Positions 33,966 through 42,446 of a stretch of DNA of 64,000 nucleotides are shown here, one piece after another. Source of the stretch: CAYMGM01 sp964390005 (GTDB lineage Bacteria; Pseudomonadota; Alphaproteobacteria; UBA9219). Under the pieces are notes generated by a model. The model ran no database searches. It saw only the letters and a program-made list of their open reading frames with translations, and was not told the origin of the DNA. Position 1 is the stretch's first letter. Each line of letters starts with the position of its first letter. Where the stretch lies: positions 1 through 64,000 of the forward strand of contig CAYMGM010000009.1 in assembly GCA_964390005.1 (NCBI GenBank), written 5' to 3'. Position numbers and translations under genes: made by a program.

Positions 33966-35618
33966 TTAAGGCTGAACCGAAGCCGGGGCTGGATTCTCGC
34001 TTCTTTTTTCAAGGGTTGGGTCAATCTTTTTCGGCGCATGAAGCGAAACGGGGCGTCGGTACGATTGTGCCGAGGCATCTTTTTTATTTTGCTTTTCCTT
34101 TTGCGCCAAATATTTCTTTTGCAATTCGGCTTCGGCTATTTTCTTTTGCACATCATACTCGACCCAACAGCTATCAATCGTCTCAGCGATTTTCGTTCCA
34201 GCCGTGCGCTGCGCCTCCAAACTGTTTTTCAGCGTCACAAGTGTGGTGTGGATGGTCGAGCAAAGGCTGACATCCTCCGATGCTTTGCCATGATTCTTGC
34301 CCGCATTGAGGACATCAATGGCGTACTGTGAACTCAGACACACTTTGTCGAGCATCGTCAGCGCTTCTAAAAAACTCAACCCATACCGGCAATTATCAAA
34401 AGATGTCGGCGGCAAAACCCCCGAGGCGATAAAAGCGCCACAAGCAAAACGCCCCATGTAACAGAAACCGGACGTATCATCGCTTTTGCAATTTGGGCGC
34501 GTTAAAAAAGCAATCCGCTCGGCACAGGTGTCGGCATAATCGCTTTGCTTTCGCGCGCATGTTGCATATTGGTTTGCAGCGTTAATCCCAGGATTTGTTT
34601 CCATAAGCTCGGGGGAAGGATAAATGGGACGCCCCCCCATTTCACGTAAGCAAGTATAGATGGCATTCAACCATTTTTTTTGCGCATAAAGATCCGGAGC
34701 ATCGGGGTCCAAGATCACGTTCATCGTTTGCAAATTTCCGTTTGTCCCCACGGCTGCGTTTGATGGCGCAAGCTCGGGTAACGTCAAGGGCGTATCCAGC
34801 GAAAGATTTCGTGCCGTCGCGCCTTCAAAAGTGTAACCACCAAGGGTATCCTTTTCACTTCCCGAGGGAACACAGTCGGCTGGCATTTGCAGCAAAGACA
34901 TCCCTGTCGCCGTATCTTTGCCGCCCTGCCAATTGCCACAAGTCATATCCCACATTTGCTTGGTAAAGGCAGGCCCCCGTCCCGGCGCATGAGGCCCCAT
35001 CCACGCCATTGAGAGCGTGTGTTTGATAAAGTTCTTGATCAGGTCTTTAAAGGGTTCAAGCGTCACGCCGAGTTGGCGCACAATGATCATATTGCAGATA
35101 AGCTGATTGGAGGCTTCGGGGGTGCTGTATTTGCCAGCGATACGCGCCAAACCTTGGTCTTGCGCATTCAGCACGGCATTATTGTCACTAACGTCTTTTG
35201 CGCGCAAAAGCGCTTCGGTTTGCGTTTGCTTTGCGGCTACTTTTGACTCTCCCGCAGCAAGGACGTCGCTTTCCGTTTCATCCAGTTCGTCGCCGAAAAG
35301 CTTTTTGATCTCTTTCCATAGCGTAAAAATCTTTGTGTATTTATCTATCCAATCCATGACCGACTGAATGTTGTCTTGCCATTCTTTCAAGACCTCCGCA
35401 TCGGCAACGTGGCTTCCCACAAGGGCTAGCGCCGCGACAAAAGCCGCGACCGTCACAAAAATCACCCCTTCAGCAGGCTTTGGTTGAACCAACGTTCCCG
35501 AAAAAGTCACAAGCATCATGACAACGGAAAGAACCGCTGCGAACCGCCGCCAGCGCTCAAAAAACCCACGCGTCGCCAAGGCCCCGCCCCCGCTTCCTAT
35601 TGGGTTTTCGACAGACAT
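33966..35618 (-). CDS. Large exported protein, family A (copy 1), unknown
   Basis: A 550-residue protein with a hydrophobic N-terminal segment (~25-46) and a second at ~52-70, then a large soluble part with about 18 Cys and a Lys/Gln-rich coiled tail (EYDVQKKIAEAELQKKYLAQ, KEKQNKKDAS). A signature block (DELDETESDVLAAGESKVAA, KQTQTEALLRAKDVSDNNAV, LNAQDQGLARIA) is repeated closely in the next gene upstream (35632-37140). The Ala/Gln-rich helical block is loosely reminiscent of VirB5/TrbJ-type proteins of conjugation systems, but this is not an assignment. It is last of a five-gene minus-strand run. Confidence 0.65.
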   Translation of the reverse strand: MSVENPIGSGGGALATRGFFERWRRFAAVLSVVMMLVTFSGTLVQPKPAEGVIFVTVAAFVAALALVGSHVADAEVLKEWQDNIQSVMDWIDKYTKIFTLWKEIKKLFGDELDETESDVLAAGESKVAAKQTQTEALLRAKDVSDNNAVLNAQDQGLARIAGKYSTPEASNQLICNMIIVRQLGVTLEPFKDLIKNFIKHTLSMAWMGPHAPGRGPAFTKQMWDMTCGNWQGGKDTATGMSLLQMPADCVPSGSEKDTLGGYTFEGATARNLSLDTPLTLPELAPSNAAVGTNGNLQTMNVILDPDAPDLYAQKKWLNAIYTCLREMGGRPIYPSPELMETNPGINAANQYATCARKQSDYADTCAERIAFLTRPNCKSDDTSGFCYMGRFACGAFIASGVLPPTSFDNCRYGLSFLEALTMLDKVCLSSQYAIDVLNAGKNHGKASEDVSLCSTIHTTLVTLKNSLEAQRTAGTKIAETIDSCWVEYDVQKKIAEAELQKKYLAQKEKQNKKDASAQSYRRPVSLHAPKKIDPTLEKRSENPAPASVQP

Positions 35619-35631
35619 TTTGCAGCCCCCA

Positions 35632-37140
35632 TTAACGACTTAGAACAGCTGGGGCCGGATAAAGCGCTGCCCCCGATGAATAGGGATCATTGATTGGCAT
35701 GACGTCACCCTTTGACTCTTTATGTGTGTTGGGCGCTTCGACACGAACTTTTTGCTTCCCGGCAGAAGGATCCTCGGGCATTTCTTTATGATTTTGTCCG
35801 TAGGCTCGTTCTTTTTCCTTTAGCTCAGCTTCCGCAACAGCCTTCAAGTTTTCAGATTGAGAGAAGTTGATGCCTGCCAGTCCGATAGAGCCAATGGCCG
35901 CCGCTGTGTTCATACTGGTCGAAAAAGTAACGCCTTGAAGGATTTCAAGCCCCACGATGTTATTGGACATCGCGATTTCCCCATGTCGCATCCCGGACTT
36001 TGCCTGAAAAATTGGCTCGGCATTGCTGGCATCGGCAGCTGCTGAATAAAAACGCATCAAGTTAAAGGAGATCCCCTTTGAACAACTCACGTCTTCTGGC
36101 ATTTTAACGCCAATCTTTTCAATCGCCTTACAACCATCTTCTACGGTTTTGCAGGAAGCCGACATGGTACCTGTCGCGTTCTTGCAATTCATCATGGTAT
36201 TATAGCCAATCTTGTACGCAAGCGGCGCCCCCATGTTGCTTTGAAGCGAAAGCTGGGTCATATATTCCATCAACGCCGTTTGACCTGTATTGGTCGTCAG
36301 AATTTTTCCATAAGGCCCGCTTGGGTGCTGCATAACCAAATAAAAACCATCGCGTACAGCGGCCCACCGCATTTGAGCGGGGTCGCTTGTGTCTGGTTTA
36401 AGCACCGTCATGTCGCCTTCTTGCGAAATCTCAGGAAAGCGCATCGTATAGGTCAGTCCAATCCCTTGCATGATGAAACCATCGGCAACGGTTGCATCTG
36501 TAGCCTGACATTCTGGCGGCCCCGTCAAAGGACTCATTTTTTTGACGCCATCAATCCGCCCACAAAGGGCGTACATGTTTTCCGTTGCGCCAGCCGAACC
36601 ATAGGCATTTTTTCCCGGCCCCATGCCTTGTTTGGCTGCAGACATCAGCCCCATAGCCACAACGTCCGAGAATTGCTCTAGAACAAGAAGAGCTTGTTTG
36701 ATTTTCAATTTTAAGCACAAATAGTTTTCATTGGCCGGTGGCGTGTGGTCAGCGGCAATTTGCGCAAAAACCTGATCTTTCGCGTTTAAGACCGCATTGT
36801 TATCGCTAACGTCCATCGCACGAAGCAGCGCTTCTGTTTGTGTTTGCGTGGCGGCAACGTCGGCTTCGCCAGCCGATAAAACATCGGATTCCAGCTCATC
36901 AAACTCGTCGCCCAAAAGATCTTTGAGGTCGTTAATAACATCCAAAGTCTTTTGAACAAAGTCGAGGATCTTGGATAAGCCGCTTCCGACAGCTTTAACG
37001 GCTTCTAAAACGGCTGAATCTGCGACACCAATAGCATCGGCACGAACAGGAGCCGGGTTAACAGCCCCAAACAGAGTCAAGGACATCGTCAATAAAACAA
37101 GACCGATGAACCGCTTTGATTTGGATAGAAACGTCACCAT
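35632..37140 (-). CDS. Large exported protein, family A (copy 2), unknown
   Basis: A 502-residue protein with a signal peptide (residues ~1-35, LVLLTMSLTLFGAVNPAPVRA). The block DEFDELESDVLSAGEADVAA / TQTQTEALLRAMDVSDNNAV / LNAKDQVFAQIA is near-identical in pattern to copy 1. Downstream, both have LxLxxxIxxxLxxLExFxD, a Cys-containing middle, and KAVAEAELKEKERAYGQ ending in a basic, polar tail. An AGAGG site precedes the ATG. Tandem duplication and divergence are evident. Function unknown; secreted or periplasmic location is inferred from the signal. Confidence 0.65.
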   Translation of the reverse strand: MVTFLSKSKRFIGLVLLTMSLTLFGAVNPAPVRADAIGVADSAVLEAVKAVGSGLSKILDFVQKTLDVINDLKDLLGDEFDELESDVLSAGEADVAATQTQTEALLRAMDVSDNNAVLNAKDQVFAQIAADHTPPANENYLCLKLKIKQALLVLEQFSDVVAMGLMSAAKQGMGPGKNAYGSAGATENMYALCGRIDGVKKMSPLTGPPECQATDATVADGFIMQGIGLTYTMRFPEISQEGDMTVLKPDTSDPAQMRWAAVRDGFYLVMQHPSGPYGKILTTNTGQTALMEYMTQLSLQSNMGAPLAYKIGYNTMMNCKNATGTMSASCKTVEDGCKAIEKIGVKMPEDVSCSKGISFNLMRFYSAAADASNAEPIFQAKSGMRHGEIAMSNNIVGLEILQGVTFSTSMNTAAAIGSIGLAGINFSQSENLKAVAEAELKEKERAYGQNHKEMPEDPSAGKQKVRVEAPNTHKESKGDVMPINDPYSSGAALYPAPAVLSR

Positions 37141-37157
37141 ATTGCACCTCTTCGGGC

Positions 37158-37865
37158 TTAGTACATCGGCGTGCCGGTTTTAGGATCGACCCCGCGCGAC
37201 ATGTTTCCATAATAACGAATGGCATTGGGAATAGACAAATCAAGCGAAACGCTAGATTGCGAATAATCTGTTGAGACAGAAACAAGGTCTCGAAGCGATA
37301 TGCCGTTACAAGAGCTTGCCGATATCGTTGGCAAGCTAAGGGACAAACTCCCCAAATTTGGCAGAGGGAGACAAATTGTCGACAATAAATTGTTAATGGT
37401 CGTCGCCACCCAATTGCAAACGAGCCCGGTTAAATCATCGATCAATTTATCCAGAAAAGATTTCAAAAGACTTGCCAGCGAAGTCGTATCCAAATCATGA
37501 AGCTTCTGGATAATACTTTTGAAATAATCCGACGTAATTTTCTTCAAACATTTTTTATCTTTGTTCGAGCCACGTTGATTCTCATTGTTGTTTTGGTTAT
37601 CAGCATCGATGCTGTCCGAATAGGTCTTATTCGCATTCGCAAGAGCCGTTGTGATAAACCCAAGAGAGCCGCCGTTCAAAGCGCCTTGTGTCGTATTTGT
37701 GTCCGTTGACCCTGCGGCGCAATCCGTATCGATGTCGGCCCGCGCACTCGGGGCAGCCCCAAGCATCGTAACGGCAAAAACAACCATCAGCGCCAAAAGG
37801 CGCCAGGATGAGACTCTCTTCAAAGCCATCTCGTTCGCTCGTTGTTTTTGGAATCTCTTTTCCAT
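37158..37865 (-). CDS. Exported protein, family B (short copy), unknown
   Basis: A 235-residue protein with a signal peptide (WRLLALMVVFAVTMLGAAPS then ARA). From residue ~82 it carries a domain almost identical to the C-terminal part of the next gene (37879-39369): DNQNNNENQRGSNKDKKCLK, YFK-IIQKLHDLD-TSLASLL and SFLDKLIDDLTGLVCNW. The domain continues through a Leu/Ser-rich stretch with two to three Cys and ends in MSRG-D/M...T-MY. The start at 37865 has GGGAG upstream; another ATG 12 codons later is possible. Function unknown. Confidence 0.65.
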   Translation of the reverse strand: MEKRFQKQRANEMALKRVSSWRLLALMVVFAVTMLGAAPSARADIDTDCAAGSTDTNTTQGALNGGSLGFITTALANANKTYSDSIDADNQNNNENQRGSNKDKKCLKKITSDYFKSIIQKLHDLDTTSLASLLKSFLDKLIDDLTGLVCNWVATTINNLLSTICLPLPNLGSLSLSLPTISASSCNGISLRDLVSVSTDYSQSSVSLDLSIPNAIRYYGNMSRGVDPKTGTPMY

Positions 37866-37878
37866 CGTCACTCTCCCG

Positions 37879-39369
37879 CTAATAGATCGGCGTTGAGGTT
37901 GTTTTTGTTTGATCCCCGGTTCCGGTCGTTGTCGTCATCATTCCGCGCGACATTGGCATGTTCATTTCCGGCGGCATCCACCCCGTCAGTCCTAAAGGAT
38001 GTACAGATAGCAGTGACGAGGAAGAAACCGTTACACCAGTATTACCATAATCCGAAGATATCTTGAACAAATCGGCAAGTGAGACACCATTACAGCTTGA
38101 TGACCCCGGCGCAGAAAGCGAAAAACCGAAATTGATGTCTGATAAAGGCAAACAAACATACGTCAACAGGTTATTGATGGTCGTCGCCGCCCAGTTGCAA
38201 ACAAGCCCGGTTAGGTCATCGATCAATTTATCCAAAAAAGACTTCAAAAGACTTGCCAACGAGGTTGAATCCAGATCATGAAGCTTTTGGATGATGTTTT
38301 TGAAATAATCCGACGTAATTTTCTTCAAACATTTTTTATCTTTGTTCGAGCCGCGTTGATTCTCATTATTGTTTTGGTTGTCGTTCACAATCGAGTCTGA
38401 AAACTGCTGTTTATAAGTCGTCATTGCCGAACCGCGGAACGACTTTGACGATTTAGCCAGCGCGATGGCTAATGTTTCCGAATAGTCAACACACGTCAAC
38501 TCAATACCGATTTCATTTCCATTTGAATCCTTCATATACAGGTACGAATAAGTTGATTTGGTTAAATCGCCTTCTGCTTTACCTGTTATAATATGGCCAT
38601 TTATTGCAGAAATAATAGCATAGACTTCAACGTAAGAGGGGCACTTGTTCCACGTAAAAAAGGTTTGTCCGGCCCCTTCGCCTTTATAATAACGGATGAT
38701 TTCTCCCTTATCTGTCTTGATTTGGCCAGCATAAAGACACAAGGCGCCCGGCCCAGACAAACTGCCTCCGCCCGGATATCCTTTTGCCGCTGCTGTATGC
38801 GCATGGCTCTCCAGAACGGCAAGCCCCGCGGCGGCACACATCCTCGCATCGCTCATAATGTGAGCTTTAAGCTCGCCGACAGAAACCCCCATCCGGCTTG
38901 CCGCCGTTCTAAACGTTGCATCCCCTGTAATTTGGAAAGCGCAACGACCACCGCCACCGCCACTTTCTGTCGCTCCGATCACACCACCACCTTCGTGAAT
39001 TGCAACGGCAACCATCGTATCGGCTAAATCACCCGACGCCAATTCATGAATAGCGTCCCACAACGTTACGCCATTGCGATCTTTCTTGGTTTTCATCGCC
39101 GCCAGGCCTGGATTTGCATAGCTTTTGGCAATGGAAACCATCCATTGTTCAACCTCTTGCCCGCTGGCCAGCGTCACCCTTCCGCGCTGCTCAACCACGA
39201 TCATCGAAATCTCTTGAATATAAGCACCGGCGGTCACAACGCCGGTAAGAAGCGTCAGAGCCAAGAAAACACCCAAAATAAGACGACGATCTCCTTGCCA
39301 AAGCCGGCTCCAAAGATCCTGACTTTTAGCCTTTATCGCAGCGATGGCTTTCATCGCGCGATCTTTCAT
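37879..39369 (-). CDS. Lysozyme-like domain fused to family B domain
   Basis: A 496-residue protein anchored by one membrane span (~29-50). Residues ~75-265 look like a lysozyme/transglycosylase fold: MVAVAIHEGGGVIGATES with candidate catalytic Glu126, GRCAFQITGDATFRTAASRM (like the G-x-MQI motif), and GALCLYAGQI with Cys pairs. From ~324 to the end it carries the family B domain shared with the preceding product. Glycosidase activity is inferred from motif resemblance only. Its ATG overlaps the stop of the Ivy-like gene (ATGA). The combination suggests a periplasm-facing wall-degrading module attached to a family-specific structural domain. Confidence 0.6.
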   Translation of the reverse strand: MKDRAMKAIAAIKAKSQDLWSRLWQGDRRLILGVFLALTLLTGVVTAGAYIQEISMIVVEQRGRVTLASGQEVEQWMVSIAKSYANPGLAAMKTKKDRNGVTLWDAIHELASGDLADTMVAVAIHEGGGVIGATESGGGGGRCAFQITGDATFRTAASRMGVSVGELKAHIMSDARMCAAAGLAVLESHAHTAAAKGYPGGGSLSGPGALCLYAGQIKTDKGEIIRYYKGEGAGQTFFTWNKCPSYVEVYAIISAINGHIITGKAEGDLTKSTYSYLYMKDSNGNEIGIELTCVDYSETLAIALAKSSKSFRGSAMTTYKQQFSDSIVNDNQNNNENQRGSNKDKKCLKKITSDYFKNIIQKLHDLDSTSLASLLKSFLDKLIDDLTGLVCNWAATTINNLLTYVCLPLSDINFGFSLSAPGSSSCNGVSLADLFKISSDYGNTGVTVSSSSLLSVHPLGLTGWMPPEMNMPMSRGMMTTTTGTGDQTKTTSTPIY

Positions 39370-39926
39370 GGCATCGCCCCATATTTGTAATAAAGATCAA
39401 AGCCTTGGTATTTATCGCAGCCATCGACAGCGATAGAGATCCCTTTTTGCCGGGACGACAACCACATATCGGCCTTGTTTCGCCCCTGATCGTCGGATTC
39501 CGACCAACAAACGGCAATTTCGCTTGTCCGAAAGTTGATGAAAAGATGCATATAATCGGTATTACAAGCATGCGCTTTGCAAAGCCATGCATGCAGAAGA
39601 TCGGCCTTGACCGCAACGGGTTCCGAAACGCCATCGGCCCATTTGCGCAAAAACGTATCATAGCGCGTAGGCCCCAAAACAATTTGCAGGCTTTTCTGAA
39701 GGCTTTCTTGCTCCCAGAAATCTTTGCCCTTGATCTTATCGAAAGGATATTTATCGGCCCAGTTTTTCAGCGGCTCGAGCGCCAAACCGGCCGCATCACG
39801 CGCTTTTTCGTTCGCGGCTAACGGCTGCGCGGCAACAACGACCGGCGAAAACGCCAAAAAGCCGCACAACCCGAAAAGCATGCAAAAACGCAAAAATACG
39901 CTCACCGTCGAATCCTTTTGCTTCAT
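39366..39926 (-). CDS. Ivy-like lysozyme inhibitor (putative)
   Basis: A 186-residue exported protein with a signal or anchor (residues ~10-33). Residues ~75-180 resemble the Ivy (inhibitor of vertebrate lysozyme) fold: QIVLGPTRYDTFLRKWADGV, then CKAHAC at 116-121 where Ivy has CKPHDC in its lysozyme-plugging loop, then MHLFINF and EIAVCWSES. Ivy-type proteins block C-type lysozymes and also restrain a cell's own transglycosylases. It is co-translated with the lysozyme-like gene immediately downstream, an inhibitor-enzyme pairing. The ribosome site is weak. The Pro and Asp of CKPHDC are both replaced by Ala, so inhibitory activity is not certain. Confidence 0.55.
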   Translation of the reverse strand: MKQKDSTVSVFLRFCMLFGLCGFLAFSPVVVAAQPLAANEKARDAAGLALEPLKNWADKYPFDKIKGKDFWEQESLQKSLQIVLGPTRYDTFLRKWADGVSEPVAVKADLLHAWLCKAHACNTDYMHLFINFRTSEIAVCWSESDDQGRNKADMWLSSRQKGISIAVDGCDKYQGFDLYYKYGAMP

Positions 39927-40076
39927 CGCAAGGGTCCCAAAGCCCCTAGTCACGGCCAACCATAGACAAAAGAGCGCTTTGTTTTACCGTCCTTGCCATG
40001 ATTTTGCCATAGCTTTTTGAAAGCAATAGCCCCTTCTTCTCTATCCTGCGCGTGTGGCTTTAAGGAACCCTTAATT

Positions 40077-41312
40077 TTAATCGCGCCGTTTCTCCTTTTG
40101 ATTGAGCCACGCGAACCAAAAACCGCACAAAACAAAGGCTGCCAGGAGAGAATCCGTCCAAAAATCATACGCCACCAAGGCAAGCCCCCACCCAACGATA
40201 AAAGCAGATAAGGCGAAAGGCTGTAAGCGCCGTTCCAAAGACAAGGCCGCACGCAACAAAGCCAAAGCTAAAGCAACGCCAACAAGGATCCCCGCCACCC
40301 CAAGGTCTATCCCAAGGGATGTTATATAATTATGGGCATGCGCGGGGGGGCCTTTGGTAAACAAATAGAGCGCCCCATGGGGCGCGGCAGGCGAGAGTTG
40401 CGGCACAGCCCCCAACCCCCAACCCGTCAACGGTCGTGCCGCCAAATGATACGACAAATAATCCCAAATCTCGACCCTTGCGCGCCATGAATCAGGCAGC
40501 TTTTGGACCACAGAAAAAGCATGGTCCCACAAAGCCCGCGCCGCAAAAGGCCAACCCGCACTTGCGACAATCGCACAACGCAGTCCCCATCCCAAAAGGC
40601 GTGGCGAAAAATAAGCTATAGGAAACAAAAGAATAGCAGCGATAAACCCGACTTGCCCCGCGCGCGAGTGGGTCATGACAAGCGCAGGAAGAACCAAAAG
40701 CCCAAAAATCGCTATAAGAGACCAAATTTGTCTTTTATGTAGTTTTTGCTGCCCCAGGGCCGCCCAAACCGGCCAAAGGAACATCAGCCCATAAGTCGCG
40801 CCGCGGTTCAATTTTGTCAGCGCCCCTTCGTCGACGGGCGGATGCTCATAGAGCGCCAGAAAGGACATATCTAAAGCAAGGAGCCCCCCCATAAGAACCC
40901 ACGGCGCCAGACTCCAAAACCGAGGCGCGGCCTGCATCGCGGACCGAACCAGTCCTTTATCAAACAAAAAAGTAAGGGAAATGAGGATGCTAGCGACTTT
41001 GAGCCAAGCATGCCACGTGCGATCCTGAAAAGGAGACAACGCACAGAGGCAAGCTGCCAAGATCAAAAAGCCGACCACGGCCCCCAAAGCGCCGCGCTCA
41101 CGATCACGCAAAGACCAAGGCTTTTCCGCCCCCGCCCCTTGAGCCAGCCCCAAAAGCCAAGCCCCACCAAGCCCGACAACGGCGACAAAACCGCCACGAA
41201 CAACACCAACGCCCATAGCCCCAAACAGCATAAGATGGAGCGTGGCGGGCAATCCCTTCTGCTGCCACCATACGTTCAGGCCTGAAGAATTGAAAAAAGA
41301 GAACGCACGCAT
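40077..41312 (-). CDS. O-antigen ligase/polymerase-like membrane protein
   Basis: A 411-residue protein with about ten membrane spans, of the Wzy/WaaL (O-antigen ligase) superfamily. The large C-terminal periplasmic loop holds ARPLTGWGLGAVPQ and PPAHAHNYITSLGIDLG, with the conserved His-Asn just before the next spans. An upstream segment reads VMTHSRAGQVGFIAAI, the family T-x-SR-x-x motif. Such proteins polymerise or attach polysaccharide (or glycans to pilins) at the periplasmic face. Proximity to a pilin cluster makes pilin glycosylation conceivable, but there is no direct evidence. It stands alone; 39927-40076 shows no feature. Confidence 0.85.
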   Translation of the reverse strand: MRAFSFFNSSGLNVWWQQKGLPATLHLMLFGAMGVGVVRGGFVAVVGLGGAWLLGLAQGAGAEKPWSLRDRERGALGAVVGFLILAACLCALSPFQDRTWHAWLKVASILISLTFLFDKGLVRSAMQAAPRFWSLAPWVLMGGLLALDMSFLALYEHPPVDEGALTKLNRGATYGLMFLWPVWAALGQQKLHKRQIWSLIAIFGLLVLPALVMTHSRAGQVGFIAAILLFPIAYFSPRLLGWGLRCAIVASAGWPFAARALWDHAFSVVQKLPDSWRARVEIWDYLSYHLAARPLTGWGLGAVPQLSPAAPHGALYLFTKGPPAHAHNYITSLGIDLGVAGILVGVALALALLRAALSLERRLQPFALSAFIVGWGLALVAYDFWTDSLLAAFVLCGFWFAWLNQKEKRRD

Positions 41313-41471
41313 TGGATCGCTTTCATTATGTCAAAACAAAAAGCCTCGTTCTTGGCTTAACGAACGAAGGAAGCGAGATCAAGCATGGAAAAACGTTTCT
41401 GAAAAGATGGTTTTTGGTGCGAAATTGCGATATGCCTTTTTCATCTTTCTTCCCGGATCCGAGGCTGCTTC

Positions 41472-42446
41472 ATGTCGATCCCCTATCGCTTTTCGAACTG
41501 TTCGTTGTTTTCCTTTGCTTTACGCCTGTTATTTATCGGACTGGGGCTTTTTCTGTGTTTGACTGCGGCGCTCTATTACACTGAAAATGATATTTTATAC
41601 CGCCCGCAATCGTCCTACACCCCACCCGGAACCGCGAACGCCGCGGTGGGTTTCGAAGAAATTGCCGTGCCGAATGTGCGCGAAGTCTTTCATTATGGGT
41701 GGTACGCTCCCAGTACGACCAAAAAGCAGACGCTTGTTTTCTTCCATGACGGCGGCGACACCATCAACACGACACAGGCCTTTATGACCCCGTTTGTTCT
41801 TGAAGGTTATGGCGTCTTGATGATCGAGTACCGGGGCTACGGCGAAGTTAGCGGCTCGCCCGAAGAAAACGACATCTATGCGGATACAGAAAACTTTTTC
41901 GACTTTCTGCACCAAGTGAATGTCAACGACAAGCAAATGGTGCTAACGGGCCAAGGCTTAGGCGCAGCTGTCGCGATCGAGATGGCACGACGCCATCAAG
42001 CCGCGGGCCTTGTTCTTGTCTCGCCTTTTATCAATGCCATAAGCTATATCCGCCATAATACGGCGCTGCCGCGCTTTATCCCTCTTTTCAAGAACGGCTA
42101 TCACAATCTCGCAAAAATAGACAAAATCCATACGCCTCTTTTGATTCTAGCAGGCAGTCGCGATACGCTTGTTCCGCCCCAGGATGCGGATGTTCTTTTC
42201 AAAAGGGCCAACGATCCGAAATCGCTGGTTATTGCTCCCGATGCCAGCCATTACGACATCTTGGGTCGCCCCTTTGCAACAAATGTCATTGGCTGGCTCC
42301 GCGCGCAAGAAGCGTTACAGGCACCTCAATCGCCACAGCACCAGCTTAATCTGAACCTGTCGGAAAAGAACGGCGACACTCCCCCGATCGAAAAGGCGCT
42401 GATCGCCAAACCGCAGAATGAAAAGGCGGCGCAGCCTCAGCAATGA
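41472..42446 (+). CDS. Alpha/beta hydrolase-fold protein lacking the nucleophile Ser
   Basis: A 324-residue protein with an N-terminal membrane anchor (~13-35) and an extracytoplasmic alpha/beta hydrolase domain of the BEM46/ABHD17-like type (TLVFFHDGGDTINT oxyanion region, GVLMIEYRGYGEVSGSPEE). The nucleophile elbow reads GQGLGAAVA instead of GxSxG: residue 162 is Gly, encoded GGC, one base from AGC Ser. The acid (SRDTLVPP, Asp231) and base (DASHYDIL, His260) are kept. The protein may therefore be non-catalytic, unless another residue substitutes. The C-terminal ~45 residues are Gln/Pro-rich. GAGG lies 7 bp before the ATG. Its 3' end overlaps the convergent rhodanese gene by 10 bp. Confidence 0.88.
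   Translation: MSIPYRFSNCSLFSFALRLLFIGLGLFLCLTAALYYTENDILYRPQSSYTPPGTANAAVGFEEIAVPNVREVFHYGWYAPSTTKKQTLVFFHDGGDTINTTQAFMTPFVLEGYGVLMIEYRGYGEVSGSPEENDIYADTENFFDFLHQVNVNDKQMVLTGQGLGAAVAIEMARRHQAAGLVLVSPFINAISYIRHNTALPRFIPLFKNGYHNLAKIDKIHTPLLILAGSRDTLVPPQDADVLFKRANDPKSLVIAPDASHYDILGRPFATNVIGWLRAQEALQAPQSPQHQLNLNLSEKNGDTPPIEKALIAKPQNEKAAQPQQ

Noticed and set aside
41472..42446. Frameshift as the cause of the missing Ser in the hydrolase
   Set aside because: The frame is continuous with family-like sequence on both sides; the change is a single codon.
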